NCBI RefSeq assembly: GCF_003858635.1
Contig: NZ_RQJO01000007.1
Coordinates: forward strand, 61,841 to 125,840
Direction of reading: 5' to 3'
DNA length: 64,000 nt
Origin: Larkinella rosea
GTDB lineage: Bacteria; Bacteroidota; Bacteroidia; Cytophagales; Spirosomataceae
Position numbers and translations under genes: made by a program. Below, piece after piece: positions 17,658-27,230 of this stretch (the stretch's first letter is position 1; each line of letters begins with the position of its first letter). The notes beneath the pieces were generated by a model. That model worked only from the letters and a program-made list of their open reading frames with translations, was not told the origin of the DNA and did no database searches.

Positions 17658-18921
17658 TCAGAATGTTTTCTTCCATCATTTCGGTATGGAACGAGAGTTG
17701 TGGACGGACAAAACCCGGCCATTTGCCATACCAGGCCACACCATCGCGGTAATCAGCCACGTCAAAGATAAGTCCTTCTTCCATATTGTACAGAGGAGTG
17801 ACCGTATCTTTTACAATCATCATGGAAACATTATACGTACCATCGTTTAAAAAATGGCCCGGTATCAGGCATTCTCCCGAAATCAGCCCGCGCGAGTACG
17901 GTTGAGAAAGCGTTCCGACGTTAAAAATACATTCGCCGGTCATTGAATAGAGATGAAGGCTCAGGTTTAGGTTGGCCCGGTCCATCATATTCCAGAATTC
18001 AAACCGGACGCGAAACGGAGTTCGGACGTCGATAAAAATCTGGTTATCAACATATTCTGGCAAAATTTCAATCTTCTTTACACGAACCAGGTCGTTGCCG
18101 GGAGCCTCTTCGGGCGTATTCCATTCACGCAGCAATTTGGTTTTGGAGATTTTACTCAGGTAGGAAGCCACCACCTGATTGGTTTCACCCTGCTCAATCA
18201 GCCGTCCGCGTTCAAAATACAGCGTTCGGTTGCAAAGCGCCTGCACCGCCGTCATGTTGTGGCTGACGAAGAGGATGGTTCGGCCGCTGGCCGACACATC
18301 GCGCATTTTGCCCAAACTTTTTTTCTGGAATTCGGCATCACCAACCGCCAGTACTTCGTCGATAATGAGGATTTCGGGATCGAGGTGGGCGGCAATGGCA
18401 AACCCCAGCCGAACGTACATCCCCGATGAATACCGTTTAACGGGGGTGTCCAGAAATTTCTCAATGCCACCAAAATCGACGATGGCATCAAATTGTTTCC
18501 GGATTTCTTCGCGGGTCATGCCCAGAATCGCTCCGTTGAGGAATATATTTTCGCGGCCCGTCAATTCCGGGTGAAAGCCGGTCCCTACTTCCAGTAAACT
18601 CGCAATACGGCCGCGAATGTGAATGCGGCCGGTGGTGGGTTCGGTAATTTTGCTGAGAACTTTCAGAAGCGTTGATTTTCCGGCACCGTTGTGACCCACG
18701 ATGCCAATCCGATCGCCTTGTTCAACTGAAAAATTGACATCCCGAAGGGCCCAGAAATCTTCGTGTTCGATGTGCTCATATTCCGGGTGTTGCGGTTTCT
18801 TACCACCAAAAACCTTCTTGAGCTGATCGCCCAGTGCGTCTTTTATGCTGGTACTGCCTTTCCCTTTTTTATGATCGATAATGTATCGTTTGCTAATATC
18901 TTCTGCTGTGATAACCGCCAT
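17650..18921 (-). CDS. wzt: ABC transporter ATPase for polysaccharide export (Wzt-like, with C-terminal glycan-binding domain)
   Basis: The 423-residue protein pairs an ABC ATPase with a beta-rich C-terminal domain. The ATPase has Walker A GHNGAGKST (76-84), signature YSSGM (164-168) and Walker B LIIDEV (185-190). The segment before Walker A is longer than in simple ATPases, as usual for the Wzt/TagH/KpsT group. Residues from about 270 to the end match the position of the Wzt carbohydrate-binding domain, which reads the chain terminus before export. It acts with the Wzm-like permease encoded just upstream, moving lipid-linked glycan across the inner membrane. Confidence 0.92.
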   Translation of the reverse strand: MAVITAEDISKRYIIDHKKGKGSTSIKDALGDQLKKVFGGKKPQHPEYEHIEHEDFWALRDVNFSVEQGDRIGIVGHNGAGKSTLLKVLSKITEPTTGRIHIRGRIASLLEVGTGFHPELTGRENIFLNGAILGMTREEIRKQFDAIVDFGGIEKFLDTPVKRYSSGMYVRLGFAIAAHLDPEILIIDEVLAVGDAEFQKKSLGKMRDVSASGRTILFVSHNMTAVQALCNRTLYFERGRLIEQGETNQVVASYLSKISKTKLLREWNTPEEAPGNDLVRVKKIEILPEYVDNQIFIDVRTPFRVRFEFWNMMDRANLNLSLHLYSMTGECIFNVGTLSQPYSRGLISGECLIPGHFLNDGTYNVSMMIVKDTVTPLYNMEEGLIFDVADYRDGVAWYGKWPGFVRPQLSFHTEMMEENILND

Positions 18922-18993
18922 AGCTTACTGTGTTGCCCGTTGTAAGTTGTTTGTTCTCAGTTACTTTTTTTAAGTAAATAAACATTTTCTGTT

Positions 18994-19001
18994 CAAAACT
19001 A
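18994..19001 (-). promoter_or_regulatory. Candidate promoter for the wzt operon, -7 element TAGTTTTG
   Basis: On the minus strand the site reads TAGTTTTG, an exact TAnnTTTG match, in the 103 bp gap between wzm and wzt. Transcription would begin about 67 nt before the wzt ATG. A TTG-like -33 is present but only about 14 bp upstream, shorter than usual. Confidence 0.35.
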
Positions 19002-19024
19002 AAACCGCTAACCCACAACTTATT

Positions 19025-19864
19025 TTAAATATCGTCGACGAAGGAGTTTTCCCGTTGCCGGAAAAAATAAATGGAGACGAAAAGAAATAGAATAACTACT
19101 GCAACCGAATTAATGACGCTGGCGGGGTTAAAGAACGCTTTTTCACCCAGCAACGACCATTTGAACCCATCGATAATGCCCACCATTGGGTTCATGTAAT
19201 ACAATGGATGCCACCATTCGCCGGCATTTTCTTCCACCAGCCGGCTGCTGTACGCAATCGGGCAGGCATAAAAACCGATCTGAACGATAAAGGGGATCAA
19301 CTGGCCAATGTCGCGAAACCGGACGTTTAATACCGCAAAGATAAGACCAAATGCAAAGGATGCCAGCAGGGCCAGAATGATAAAGAAAGGAAGGAACAGG
19401 ATATGCCAGTCGGGCCAGAACTGATACCAGATGGTCAGGACAACGAATAGGCCCAAAGCCACCAGAAAGTCGATAAAACTGACAACGGAAGAACTGAGTG
19501 GCATAATCAGCCGGGGAAAATATACTTTCGTCACCAGATTCGAATTGGCAGTAATGCTGGTGCTGATCTGGGTGAAGGCATTCGAAAAAAACGTCCAGAT
19601 GGTTAACCCGGCCAGGATCATCAATGGATAGGGAATACCCGGGTCTCCTTTCAGCTTGGCTACCTTGCTGAAAACGAAGAACATGATCATCATGGTAATC
19701 AGCGGACGGATCAGGCTCCAGGAGGTACCCAAAACCGTTTGCTTGTAGCGCACCGAAATGTCGCGCATGGATAAAATGTACAGCAACTCCCGATTCCGCC
19801 ACAAATCCCGCCAGTAGTTTTTTTCAGACCGGCCGGGTTCAATAACCACTTCGTGTGTTTTCAC
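19025..19864 (-). CDS. wzm: ABC-2 type polysaccharide export permease (Wzm-like)
   Basis: A 279-residue inner-membrane protein with six predicted membrane segments and the ABC-2 layout. An amphipathic N-terminal stretch WRDLWRNRELLYILSMRDI precedes the first helix, and the motif RYKQTVLGTSWSLIRP (40-55) is highly typical of Wzm/TagG/KpsM permeases. YYMNPMVGIIDGFKW lies before the last helix. It forms the channel energised by the Wzt-like ATPase next door. The start ATG opens after a hairpin-containing 140 bp gap. Confidence 0.92.
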   Translation of the reverse strand: MKTHEVVIEPGRSEKNYWRDLWRNRELLYILSMRDISVRYKQTVLGTSWSLIRPLITMMIMFFVFSKVAKLKGDPGIPYPLMILAGLTIWTFFSNAFTQISTSITANSNLVTKVYFPRLIMPLSSSVVSFIDFLVALGLFVVLTIWYQFWPDWHILFLPFFIILALLASFAFGLIFAVLNVRFRDIGQLIPFIVQIGFYACPIAYSSRLVEENAGEWWHPLYYMNPMVGIIDGFKWSLLGEKAFFNPASVINSVAVVILFLFVSIYFFRQRENSFVDDI

Positions 19865-19904
19865 AAACTATTTGTCAATAATGGATGAGCAAGTTAGAAT
19901 GAAA

Positions 19905-19990
19905 AATAAACAATGAACAGTGAATAGCCAGATGCGCTTCTAAAATCGCCGATCCGGCCGTCATTGGTCACTGTTCATTATCCATTGGCA
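19905..19990. repeat. Intergenic inverted repeat (AATGAACAGTGA arms)
   Basis: The 12-base arm at 19912-19923 pairs perfectly with 19968-19979, and flanking bases add partial pairing. It lies between wzz-like and wzm genes, both minus strand, and belongs to the TGAACA-arm hairpin set. Confidence 0.75.
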
Positions 19991-20004
19991 TTTTTTTAGC
20001 GTCA

Positions 20005-21132
20005 TTAACTCTTCATGATCGTATTATACGTCTGTTTCAGGAAGATGAAGACAAGCCCCAGCATGAGCCCAACGACCAACCCTGCCTGCATGGCATACGG
20101 TTCGTGCGATTCTTTATAGAGGGGGAGCGAAACCGGCTCGATAATCGTAAACAAAGGCGCTTCTTTAATCAGCGTCAGGTTCAGGTTATCCACGCTTTGA
20201 ACGGCCGCGTAGTAGAGAGATTGCAGGAACGACGAGTTGCGCGTCAATTTCGACTGCTGCAACTGCCCTTCAGCCACCACGATCTGCTGATTTTGGTCAA
20301 TGTAGCGGGCCAGATTCGAGTCATTACGTCCCAATACGCTTCCCAATGAATCCCGACGGGCTTTCATCAGGGTGAGCATTTCGTGGGTTTTTTTCGATTG
20401 CTTTTCCGTATAATCCTCCTGGACGGTTTCGAGCATAACTTCCAGCCATTTGGCCGCCAGCAATTCGGCGTGCATTCCGGTTCTCAGCGTCAGGAAGGAT
20501 GATTTCCGGTCAAGTTGGGTGATCGTTGTTTCGCCCTTAATCCGACTGAATATACCATCCAGAGCTTTGTTTTCCAGCTTCGTGAAATTTTCCGGATTTT
20601 TCCCCCGGATAAAACGGAAATTACGCAGGGTATCCTCTTTTTCCCACTCATCCTCCATAATACCACTATGCTGGATGTAATAATTGATCATCAGGTCTTT
20701 ATTGGTGGTAGCCGCTTTATTGGCGGTTGTTTCCACACCAGTGGTATCGATCTCCTTCAGCAATGCCCGGGCAATGATGGGCTTCGACACCATGTAATAC
20801 ATGAAGTTTTCACCCGTAAATATATTGGCGTCCGGAGCGCCACCGCCCATGCCGAACATACTGGCAATGTTTCCCAGTTCGCCCATGCCTCCCTGGCCCG
20901 AACTCCCACCCAGGTTAAATGTGATCCAGGCCGTATAAGTAGGCCGTCGGTCCAAATTGAGGTCAATTATAAAACCGATAATACCTCCCAGGATGATACA
21001 GACGACCAGGACTTTCCAGCTGCGGATCAATTGTTCCTTAAACTGAATGGCCCGATTAACAACTTCTTTGGGCGAAATCTGGTCGGGGGGCAGTTGATGT
21101 TGATCTGTACTTCTTGAATCAATGGTTTCCAT
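20005..21132 (-). CDS. Wzz/Wzc-like chain-length determinant protein
   Basis: The 375-residue protein has the polysaccharide co-polymerase topology: a cytoplasmic N-terminus, a membrane helix at about 40-60 (VLVVCIILGGIIGFIIDL), a large periplasmic part with coiled-coil-like character near 235-300, and a second helix near 346-366 (AGLVVGLMLGLVFIFL). A glycine-rich GGSSGQGGMGELGNIASMFGMGGG loop follows the first helix. There is no C-terminal tyrosine-kinase domain. It would set chain length or couple inner-membrane synthesis to the Wza-like exporter encoded just upstream, 36 bp away. Confidence 0.85.
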   Translation of the reverse strand: METIDSRSTDQHQLPPDQISPKEVVNRAIQFKEQLIRSWKVLVVCIILGGIIGFIIDLNLDRRPTYTAWITFNLGGSSGQGGMGELGNIASMFGMGGGAPDANIFTGENFMYYMVSKPIIARALLKEIDTTGVETTANKAATTNKDLMINYYIQHSGIMEDEWEKEDTLRNFRFIRGKNPENFTKLENKALDGIFSRIKGETTITQLDRKSSFLTLRTGMHAELLAAKWLEVMLETVQEDYTEKQSKKTHEMLTLMKARRDSLGSVLGRNDSNLARYIDQNQQIVVAEGQLQQSKLTRNSSFLQSLYYAAVQSVDNLNLTLIKEAPLFTIIEPVSLPLYKESHEPYAMQAGLVVGLMLGLVFIFLKQTYNTIMKS

Positions 21133-21168
21133 AATGAGTCAAATTACCTTGCCGATGTATGACTTGAA

Positions 21169-23748
21169 TTATTTAAGCAATCGGAATGCCAATACGGTTG
21201 TGATCAACGTCATAACGGAGCCTAATATTCCGGTCGTGCTCGAAATGACCTGTAAAGGAGTCAGCTCTCCACGGGTTTGTTGCGGAACGATGATTTCAGA
21301 ACCGGGTTCAACACGCGGGTAAACGTTGAAAAAGGCAAACCGGCGGGTCCGATCGGCAGAACCGTTGGCATAGACCACATACGCTCGTTTCCGGGCCGAC
21401 CGGCTGGTGAAACCACCGGCCTGGGAAATGTAATCCTGGAACGTTTGGCCGCTCCGGTATTTTGCGGTCGTCGGCAACAACACTTCCCCACCAACCCGTA
21501 CGGTTTCCAGCTGCTTCGGAATCCGCAGCAGATCGCCTTCCTGTAAAATCATATCTTCCTGTGAACCGGGGTTTGCCAGAATTTTTTGCAAACTGATCCC
21601 GATCAGTTGTTCCGTGGCCTGCTTGGTAGCTTCGGTTTTAACGACGGCTTTCGGGCTATCGTCAGCTAATTCCTGAATGGTTTGCTGGCGGAGTTCTAAT
21701 TCGGCTTCACTCAGCTGAACCGCTCGGACCAGCGTTGCGCCCTGAACATACGCAAAAGGCGTAATGCCACCGGCCATTTTTACCAGATCCGAAATCCGCT
21801 GATCTTTCGTAACAACCGGATATTCACCGGGCATAACCACTTCTCCTTCCACATTTACAAATGTCTGAATTCGATAATTGGGCGACCGCCGAACGATGAC
21901 CTGATCGTAAGGATACATAAGGAATTGACTATCCGACGGTTTGATGCTCAAATCGCGATCGACGTTGAAGCGGAAAATTTCAGAAACCTGAGCAGATTTA
22001 GAATTGACATCCACATCCTTTTTCCGCCGAACGACTTCAATTTGTGCCGAAGCCGCCGATTCTTTAAAGCCACCGGCCCGCAGAATTAAGTCTTCGAGCG
22101 TCATATTCGATACATACGGTGTTGCCGGAATGGGTGTAATGACCTCGCCGGTAATACTGATTTCCGCAAATTCGGCCATTTCGAACCGGGATGGAATAAT
22201 GACCTGATCTTCGCGTTTCAACTCCACATCCGGTTTTACCCCGTTTAGAATATCTGCTAAATTTAAGGAGATATTTTCGATCGCCATGTCTTCGCGCGTC
22301 CGAACAATTTGAATACGGCCCGTAAAAGCTTCTCCTTTCAGACCTTCGGCGCTGGCAATCAGTTGCTTCAGGGTTTTGTTCTGATCGAGTGAAAAAACGC
22401 CCGGCCGGAAAACCGCTCCCTGAATACCCACCTGGTTTTCGAAACGAACCAGCACCGATTCAACCGCTACCTGATCACCATCTTCCATGGGGAAATTGGC
22501 GAATTCAGAATCGATCACATCGATTACTTTCAATTCCCGGTTGGTAAACCGGGTCACCTTAACCCGGGCTTTGTATGCGTTGCTGCTAAAACCGCCCGCC
22601 AATTCGAGCAAACGACTCATGGGTTCGCCCGGGAGCAGTTCAAAAATATTGTTCCGGCGGGTGGATCCGTTGATTTCAACGTGCGATTTGAAGGTCGAAA
22701 ACCGGATGTTGTCGTTGTCCTGCAGCCGGATATCATTCCGTTGAACTCCCGTAGTGACAAAATCATACAAGTCGAGAGATGCTACAACCCGATTGCTGCG
22801 AATGACCTGAACATTCCGGAACGAACCGATTTCGCTGGGGCCACCGGCCTGATAAATGACGTTCATGGCCGTTGAAAGCGATGAAACCGTATAAGTTCCC
22901 GGGCGAATGGCTTCGCCGGTTACAGTTACCCGAATGCTGCGAATGTCACCCAATGTAACTACCATATACGTATTGGCGGCACCGTATGGCCCGCTTTTCA
23001 AACCGACGTAAATTTTGGCTAAGCGATCCAGAATGCGAACTTTTGCCTGCTCGATCGATAAGCCTGAAACATGGATGGGTCCAACGCGCTGGACATAGAT
23101 GAAACCATCCGGATTGACCACCGATAGATATGTCGCTTCCGAGAATCCGTAAATGTTGATGTTCAGTTGGTCGCCGGGACCTACTACGTATCCTTTCGGG
23201 GTTGCAATATTGAGATTAGGCTGAAACATGCCCGAATTGCCCGGATTGTTGAAAAGTTCGTAACCGAATAGTTTTCGGCGTTGAGCAGCGAGTTCACGTT
23301 CGCGAAGGAGTTCCGTTTCCGTTTTTTCCTGCGTATTATCGACATCCTGAATGGGGTCATCAGTGGCATTTGAACTTTTTGCCCCGTTCGCATCAGTACC
23401 GGATTGCTGGCCTTGCTGCGTGGTACCGGTTCCCTGTTGGCCGGTTTGGCCACGGGTGCCTTGTTGGGTAGTTCCCTGTTGGGTGGTGCCGGTCTGGCCC
23501 TGAGACTGGCCGCGGGTACCTTGTTGGGTTGTACCCGTCTGGCCGCCCTGGCCCTGACTGCGGTTGCCTCCCTGGATTGGGGCGGTTTGGCCTGCCGGAA
23601 CCGTGCCCTGCGTTGGGCGGGGGACGCCGGCGGGGAGTGTGGATGGTGCCGATGTGGGGGCTGAAGGGGCCTGAATTACCTGTGCTGCTGCGTTTAAACC
23701 GGTACAGGCCAGTAATACACCCAGAATGGTTTTACGGAAAAATTGCAT
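21169..23748 (-). CDS. SLBB-domain polysaccharide export outer-membrane protein (Wza-like)
   Basis: Starting at the ATG at 23746-23748, the 859-residue product begins with a signal peptide ending in LNAAAQ. It also has LLAC at residues 12-15, so lipoprotein processing at Cys15 is possible. A Gln/Gly/Thr-rich low-complexity stretch (60-118) is followed by a Poly_export domain (GPGDQLNINIYG near 175-186) and several SLBB repeats. The protein ends in a hydrophobic segment. It would carry the glycan across the outer membrane. It is much longer than E. coli Wza (about 380 residues) because of extra SLBB units. A frame from 23805 is longer but would put 19 residues ahead of the signal peptide. Confidence 0.88.
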   Translation of the reverse strand: MQFFRKTILGVLLACTGLNAAAQVIQAPSAPTSAPSTLPAGVPRPTQGTVPAGQTAPIQGGNRSQGQGGQTGTTQQGTRGQSQGQTGTTQQGTTQQGTRGQTGQQGTGTTQQGQQSGTDANGAKSSNATDDPIQDVDNTQEKTETELLRERELAAQRRKLFGYELFNNPGNSGMFQPNLNIATPKGYVVGPGDQLNINIYGFSEATYLSVVNPDGFIYVQRVGPIHVSGLSIEQAKVRILDRLAKIYVGLKSGPYGAANTYMVVTLGDIRSIRVTVTGEAIRPGTYTVSSLSTAMNVIYQAGGPSEIGSFRNVQVIRSNRVVASLDLYDFVTTGVQRNDIRLQDNDNIRFSTFKSHVEINGSTRRNNIFELLPGEPMSRLLELAGGFSSNAYKARVKVTRFTNRELKVIDVIDSEFANFPMEDGDQVAVESVLVRFENQVGIQGAVFRPGVFSLDQNKTLKQLIASAEGLKGEAFTGRIQIVRTREDMAIENISLNLADILNGVKPDVELKREDQVIIPSRFEMAEFAEISITGEVITPIPATPYVSNMTLEDLILRAGGFKESAASAQIEVVRRKKDVDVNSKSAQVSEIFRFNVDRDLSIKPSDSQFLMYPYDQVIVRRSPNYRIQTFVNVEGEVVMPGEYPVVTKDQRISDLVKMAGGITPFAYVQGATLVRAVQLSEAELELRQQTIQELADDSPKAVVKTEATKQATEQLIGISLQKILANPGSQEDMILQEGDLLRIPKQLETVRVGGEVLLPTTAKYRSGQTFQDYISQAGGFTSRSARKRAYVVYANGSADRTRRFAFFNVYPRVEPGSEIIVPQQTRGELTPLQVISSTTGILGSVMTLITTVLAFRLLK
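23395..23571 (-). repeat. Degenerate coding repeat GQTGTTQQGT in the Wza-like protein
   Basis: Residues 60-118 of the Wza-like protein consist of imperfect repeats such as TGTTQQGT, TTQQGTRG and TGQQGTGT. The stretch is nearly free of hydrophobic residues and follows the signal peptide. It looks like a flexible linker or spacer. The underlying DNA is itself repetitive, so copy number could vary between strains. Confidence 0.8.
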
Positions 23749-24067
23749 CGAAGAGAAGGCGAAAAAATTTGAGCTGTACGAATGGAAATGTGGAGTTTTT
23801 TGCATATTTTTAAGAAAGTATACGGCCCTGGTTAGGCGATCATTCTTAGGTGCTATTGTTTGATATCCGTAATAAATCGTGCAATGAGGTTATTTTACGC
23901 ACTTTGCGCTACAAAGTAAACGAACTTTTACTACTTTTTAAACATTTTCTCTTTAAAGGTCAAAATTTCATATTTTGCGAACATACAACAAACCGTACCA
24001 GGCAGATCAATGCTGGTAAAAACGGTTCTTTCGGCGTATTTGATGTAAAACCAGTTTATATAGTCAC
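23749..24067. other. Divergent intergenic region between the export operon and parE
   Basis: This 319 bp region must hold the main promoter of the minus-strand polysaccharide locus and that of parE. On the minus strand TTACTTTG (23912-23919) differs from TAnnTTTG at one base. On the plus strand a near match, TATTTTG, lies around 23971. Neither has an obvious -33 element. No gene or RNA is recognised. Confidence 0.4.
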
Positions 24068-25966
24068 ATGGCAGATAGTAATGAGGTACAATACACGGAA
24101 GACAGCATCCGTTCGCTCGACTGGCGAGAGCACATTCGCCTGCGCCCCGGAATGTATATTGGGAAACTGGGCGATGGGTCGGCGGCCGATGATGGAATCT
24201 ATGTATTGATCAAGGAAGTAGTAGACAACTGTATTGATGAACACGTGATGGGCAATGGCAAGCTCATCGAAATTAAAGTAAGCGATCACCGCGTTGAAGT
24301 GCGCGACTATGGCCGGGGAATTCCGCTCGGAAAAGTGGTTGATGTGGTTTCTAAAATCAATACCGGCGGGAAGTACGATTCCGGGGCCTTTCAGAAATCG
24401 GTCGGGCTGAACGGCGTCGGAACCAAAGCCGTGAACGCCCTGTCTACGTTTTTCCGGGTTCAATCGTTTCGGGAAGGAAAAACCGTCTGGGCCGAATTTG
24501 AACGGGGTATTCTCGTTCGTCAGGGCGAAGATTCCACCAATCAGCGTAATGGCACACTGGTGGTTTTTGAACCCGACAATACGGTTTTCAAGAATTTCCA
24601 CTATATCCCGCAGTTTCTGGAAAATATGATCTGGAATTACTGCTATCTGAATGCCGGATTAACCATCAATTTCAACGGACAGAAATTTGTTTCGCAAAAC
24701 GGATTGCTCGATTTGCTGCGGAACAAAACCGACGAAGAAGCGCTGCGGTATCCGATTATCCACCTCAAAGGGGGGGATATTGAAATTGCGCTGACCCACG
24801 GCAATCAGTATGGGGAGGAGTATTATTCGTTTGTCAACGGGCAATATACGACCCAGGGGGGTACTCACCTGGCGGCCCTGCGCGAAGCCTTTGTAAAAAC
24901 CATCCGCGAATACTTCAAGAAAGAGTACGACGCTTCGGATATTCGGGCATCGATCATTTCAGCCATCAGCATCCGGGTTCAGGAACCGGTTTTCGAATCC
25001 CAGACCAAAACCAAACTCGGGTCGATCAACATGGCACCCGATTCCAACAGCACGACGGTTCGCTCGTTTGTGATTGATTTTGTCAAAAATCAGCTGGACG
25101 ATTTCCTGCACATGAACACCGAAACCCGGGAAGCCCTGAAAAAGCGGATCGAGCAGTCGGAGCGGGAACGGAAAGAGCTAGCCGGCATTAAAAAACTGGC
25201 CAATGACCGGGCGAAAAAGGCCAATCTCCACAATAAAAAACTGCGCGACTGCCGGACGCACCTCTCCGATCCCAAATCCGATGATCGGTATAACACGACC
25301 CTGTTTATTACGGAAGGGGATTCGGCCAGTGGCTCCATCACGAAATCGCGGAATGTGCAGAACCAGGCGGTTTTTAGTTTACGGGGTAAACCGCTGAACT
25401 GCTTTGGGTTGACCAAGAAAGTGGTGTATGAAAACGAGGAGTTCAACCTGCTCCAGCACGCCCTCGACATCGAAGACGGTCTGGAAAGTTTGCGCTATAA
25501 CCGAATCGTGGTCGCTACCGATGCGGATGTTGACGGTATGCACATCCGATTGCTGCTGATGACTTTTTTTCTGCAATTTTTTCCGGATTTGGTGCGAAAT
25601 GGCCACCTTTACATCCTTGAAACGCCCTTGTTCCGCGTCCGGAATCCGAAAAAACATGAGGAAACGACCTACTGCTATTCGGAGGAGGAAAAGCAGACGG
25701 CTACCAACAAGTTGATCAAAGGCGGTAAAAAAGCCGAGATCACCCGCTTTAAAGGGCTGGGTGAGATTTCGCCGGACGAATTCGGCTTGTTTATTGGTGA
25801 TAACATGCGGCTGGAACCGGTCATTATGGAGAAAGAAACCTCCGTTCCGAAATTGCTCAGCTATTACATGGGGAAAAATACACCCGATCGCCAGCGTTTC
25901 ATCATCGACAACCTCCGGATCGAAAAAGACATGGAGGAAGTTGCACTGGTTTTGAATGAACAATGA
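24068..25966 (+). CDS. parE: DNA topoisomerase IV subunit B
   Basis: The 632-residue protein is the ATPase/TOPRIM subunit of a type IIA topoisomerase. The GHKL ATPase shows RPGMYIG (26-32), E50 and N54 in KEVVDN, DYGRGIP (80-86) and the [13 protein letters not shown] lid. The TOPRIM domain begins at about 412 with [16 protein letters not shown] and has DADVDG near 485. The EGDSASGS form, rather than the EGDSAGGSA of GyrB, points to ParE. It unlinks daughter chromosomes together with ParC, which is not in the window. It is monocistronic here. Confidence 0.93.
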   Translation: MADSNEVQYTEDSIRSLDWREHIRLRPGMYIGKLGDGSAADDGIYVLIKEVVDNCIDEHVMGNGKLIEIKVSDHRVEVRDYGRGIPLGKVVDVVSKINTGGKYDSGAFQKSVGLNGVGTKAVNALSTFFRVQSFREGKTVWAEFERGILVRQGEDSTNQRNGTLVVFEPDNTVFKNFHYIPQFLENMIWNYCYLNAGLTINFNGQKFVSQNGLLDLLRNKTDEEALRYPIIHLKGGDIEIALTHGNQYGEEYYSFVNGQYTTQGGTHLAALREAFVKTIREYFKKEYDASDIRASIISAISIRVQEPVFESQTKTKLGSINMAPDSNSTTVRSFVIDFVKNQLDDFLHMNTETREALKKRIEQSERERKELAGIKKLANDRAKKANLHNKKLRDCRTHLSDPKSDDRYNTTLFITEGDSASGSITKSRNVQNQAVFSLRGKPLNCFGLTKKVVYENEEFNLLQHALDIEDGLESLRYNRIVVATDADVDGMHIRLLLMTFFLQFFPDLVRNGHLYILETPLFRVRNPKKHEETTYCYSEEEKQTATNKLIKGGKKAEITRFKGLGEISPDEFGLFIGDNMRLEPVIMEKETSVPKLLSYYMGKNTPDRQRFIIDNLRIEKDMEEVALVLNEQ

Positions 25967-25975
25967 GAAATTAAC

Positions 25976-26064
25976 AATGAACCGCGCGGGCGGCCCCGAT
26001 TGAGCAATGAACGGTGATGGCCAGCGCTTTCATTGATCATTCAGGGCCGCCCGCGCGGTTCATT
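25976..26064. repeat. Strong GC-rich intergenic hairpin
   Basis: A perfect 21-base arm at 25976-25996 pairs with 26044-26064; the loop of 47 nt holds further partial self-complementarity. The arm contains the 15-base core GCGCGGGCGGCCCCG (with one flanking base), which recurs at 32771-32785. The element lies between parE and pheA, and the pheA start has been placed beyond it. Confidence 0.85.
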
Positions 26065-26083
26065 ATTCATTATTTATTACAGT

Positions 26084-27160
26084 ATGACCCTCGAATCCCT
26101 CCGTACCCAGATCGATTCCATCGACAACCAGATGCTGACCTTACTGAACCAACGCATGGAGGTGGTACGTCAGGTTGGCGAATTAAAAAAATCCAATAAA
26201 TCGGTTATTTATCGGCCCGAACGCGAAAAGCAGATTCTGGACCGGCTGCACGGGCTGACCAATGGGTTGATGACCCCCGCTGCCATTGATGCGATTTATC
26301 TCCAAATTTTTGCGGTTTCCCGCAACCTGGAAATGCCGGAACGCGTGGCCTATCTGGGCCCGGAAGGGAGCTTTACGCACCAGGCGGCCGAAAGCCGGTT
26401 TGGTGCCATGAGCGATTACATTGCCCTGCCCAATATTCGGTCGGTGTTCGAAAGTGTTGAAACCGGTCGTTGCCGGTTTGGCGTCGTACCGATTGAAAAC
26501 AACCAGGAAGGAATTGTCAACGAGACGATTGATTTACTGAATGAAAAGGATTTGCTGATTGCCGCAGAAGCCCAGATTCCGGTCCATTTTACGTTTGCGA
26601 CCCAGACGGATGTACTGAGCGAAATCACGCACATCTATTCGAAGGACATCGCGTTTGGTCAGTGCAGCAAATTTTTGCGGGATTATTTCGACGGGCACCA
26701 AGTGGAGCTGGTTCCGGTTGAATCCACTTCCAAAGCCGCCAAACTGGCCGCTCAACAGCCCAGAGCTGCCGCGATCTGTTCCAATATTGCTTCTAAATTG
26801 TTTGGCGTACCGGTTTTGTTCGACAACATCGAAGACACCGATCTGAACCGGACTCGGTTTCTGGTGATGGCCAAAGATTTCACAAATCAGAAAAGTGGTC
26901 AGGATAAAACCACCATTGTGGCCCGGCTTCCCGACACGAACAAGCCGGGGGTGCTGGCGCAGTTTCTGCAAGAATTCGACGCCCGAAACATCAATCTGAC
27001 CAAAATTGAAAGCCGCCCCCTCCGCGACGGAGCGACGTTCCGGTATTGGTTTCTGATCGAATTTGAAGGCCACGCCAACGATCCCGGTGTTGAGGAAATT
27101 CTGCAGCACCACGCGGCCGATGTCAAATGGCTGGGAAGTTATGTGCGGTCGCTGGGGTAA
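26084..27160 (+). CDS. pheA: Bifunctional chorismate mutase / prephenate dehydratase
   Basis: The 358-residue enzyme makes phenylpyruvate from chorismate in two steps. An AroQ-type chorismate mutase covers about 1-85 (LRTQIDSIDNQMLTLLNQRM, RPEREKQIL). Prephenate dehydratase follows (YLGPEGSFTHQAA, PIENNQEGIVNETIDLL, the NRTRFLVM motif), and a C-terminal ACT domain (GVLAQFLQEF, LTKIESRP) would bind phenylalanine for feedback inhibition. The ATG at 26084 (MTLESLRTQ) is preferred over a frame opening at 26033, which would translate the arm of the hairpin. Confidence 0.93.
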   Translation: MTLESLRTQIDSIDNQMLTLLNQRMEVVRQVGELKKSNKSVIYRPEREKQILDRLHGLTNGLMTPAAIDAIYLQIFAVSRNLEMPERVAYLGPEGSFTHQAAESRFGAMSDYIALPNIRSVFESVETGRCRFGVVPIENNQEGIVNETIDLLNEKDLLIAAEAQIPVHFTFATQTDVLSEITHIYSKDIAFGQCSKFLRDYFDGHQVELVPVESTSKAAKLAAQQPRAAAICSNIASKLFGVPVLFDNIEDTDLNRTRFLVMAKDFTNQKSGQDKTTIVARLPDTNKPGVLAQFLQEFDARNINLTKIESRPLRDGATFRYWFLIEFEGHANDPGVEEILQHHAADVKWLGSYVRSLG

Positions 27161-27174
27161 GGGATTAAAAATTA

Positions 27175-27225
27175 ATGATGAACGATGACTTGGCTGCCGC
27201 AGCGCAATCATTCATCGTTCATCAT
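27175..27225. repeat. Hairpin between convergent genes
   Basis: ATGATGAACGATGA (27175-27188) pairs perfectly with 27212-27225. It separates the ends of pheA (plus) and ribF (minus), 6 bp from the ribF stop, and could act as a bidirectional transcript end, although no U-tract follows. Confidence 0.75.
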
Positions 27226-27230
27226 CACTT

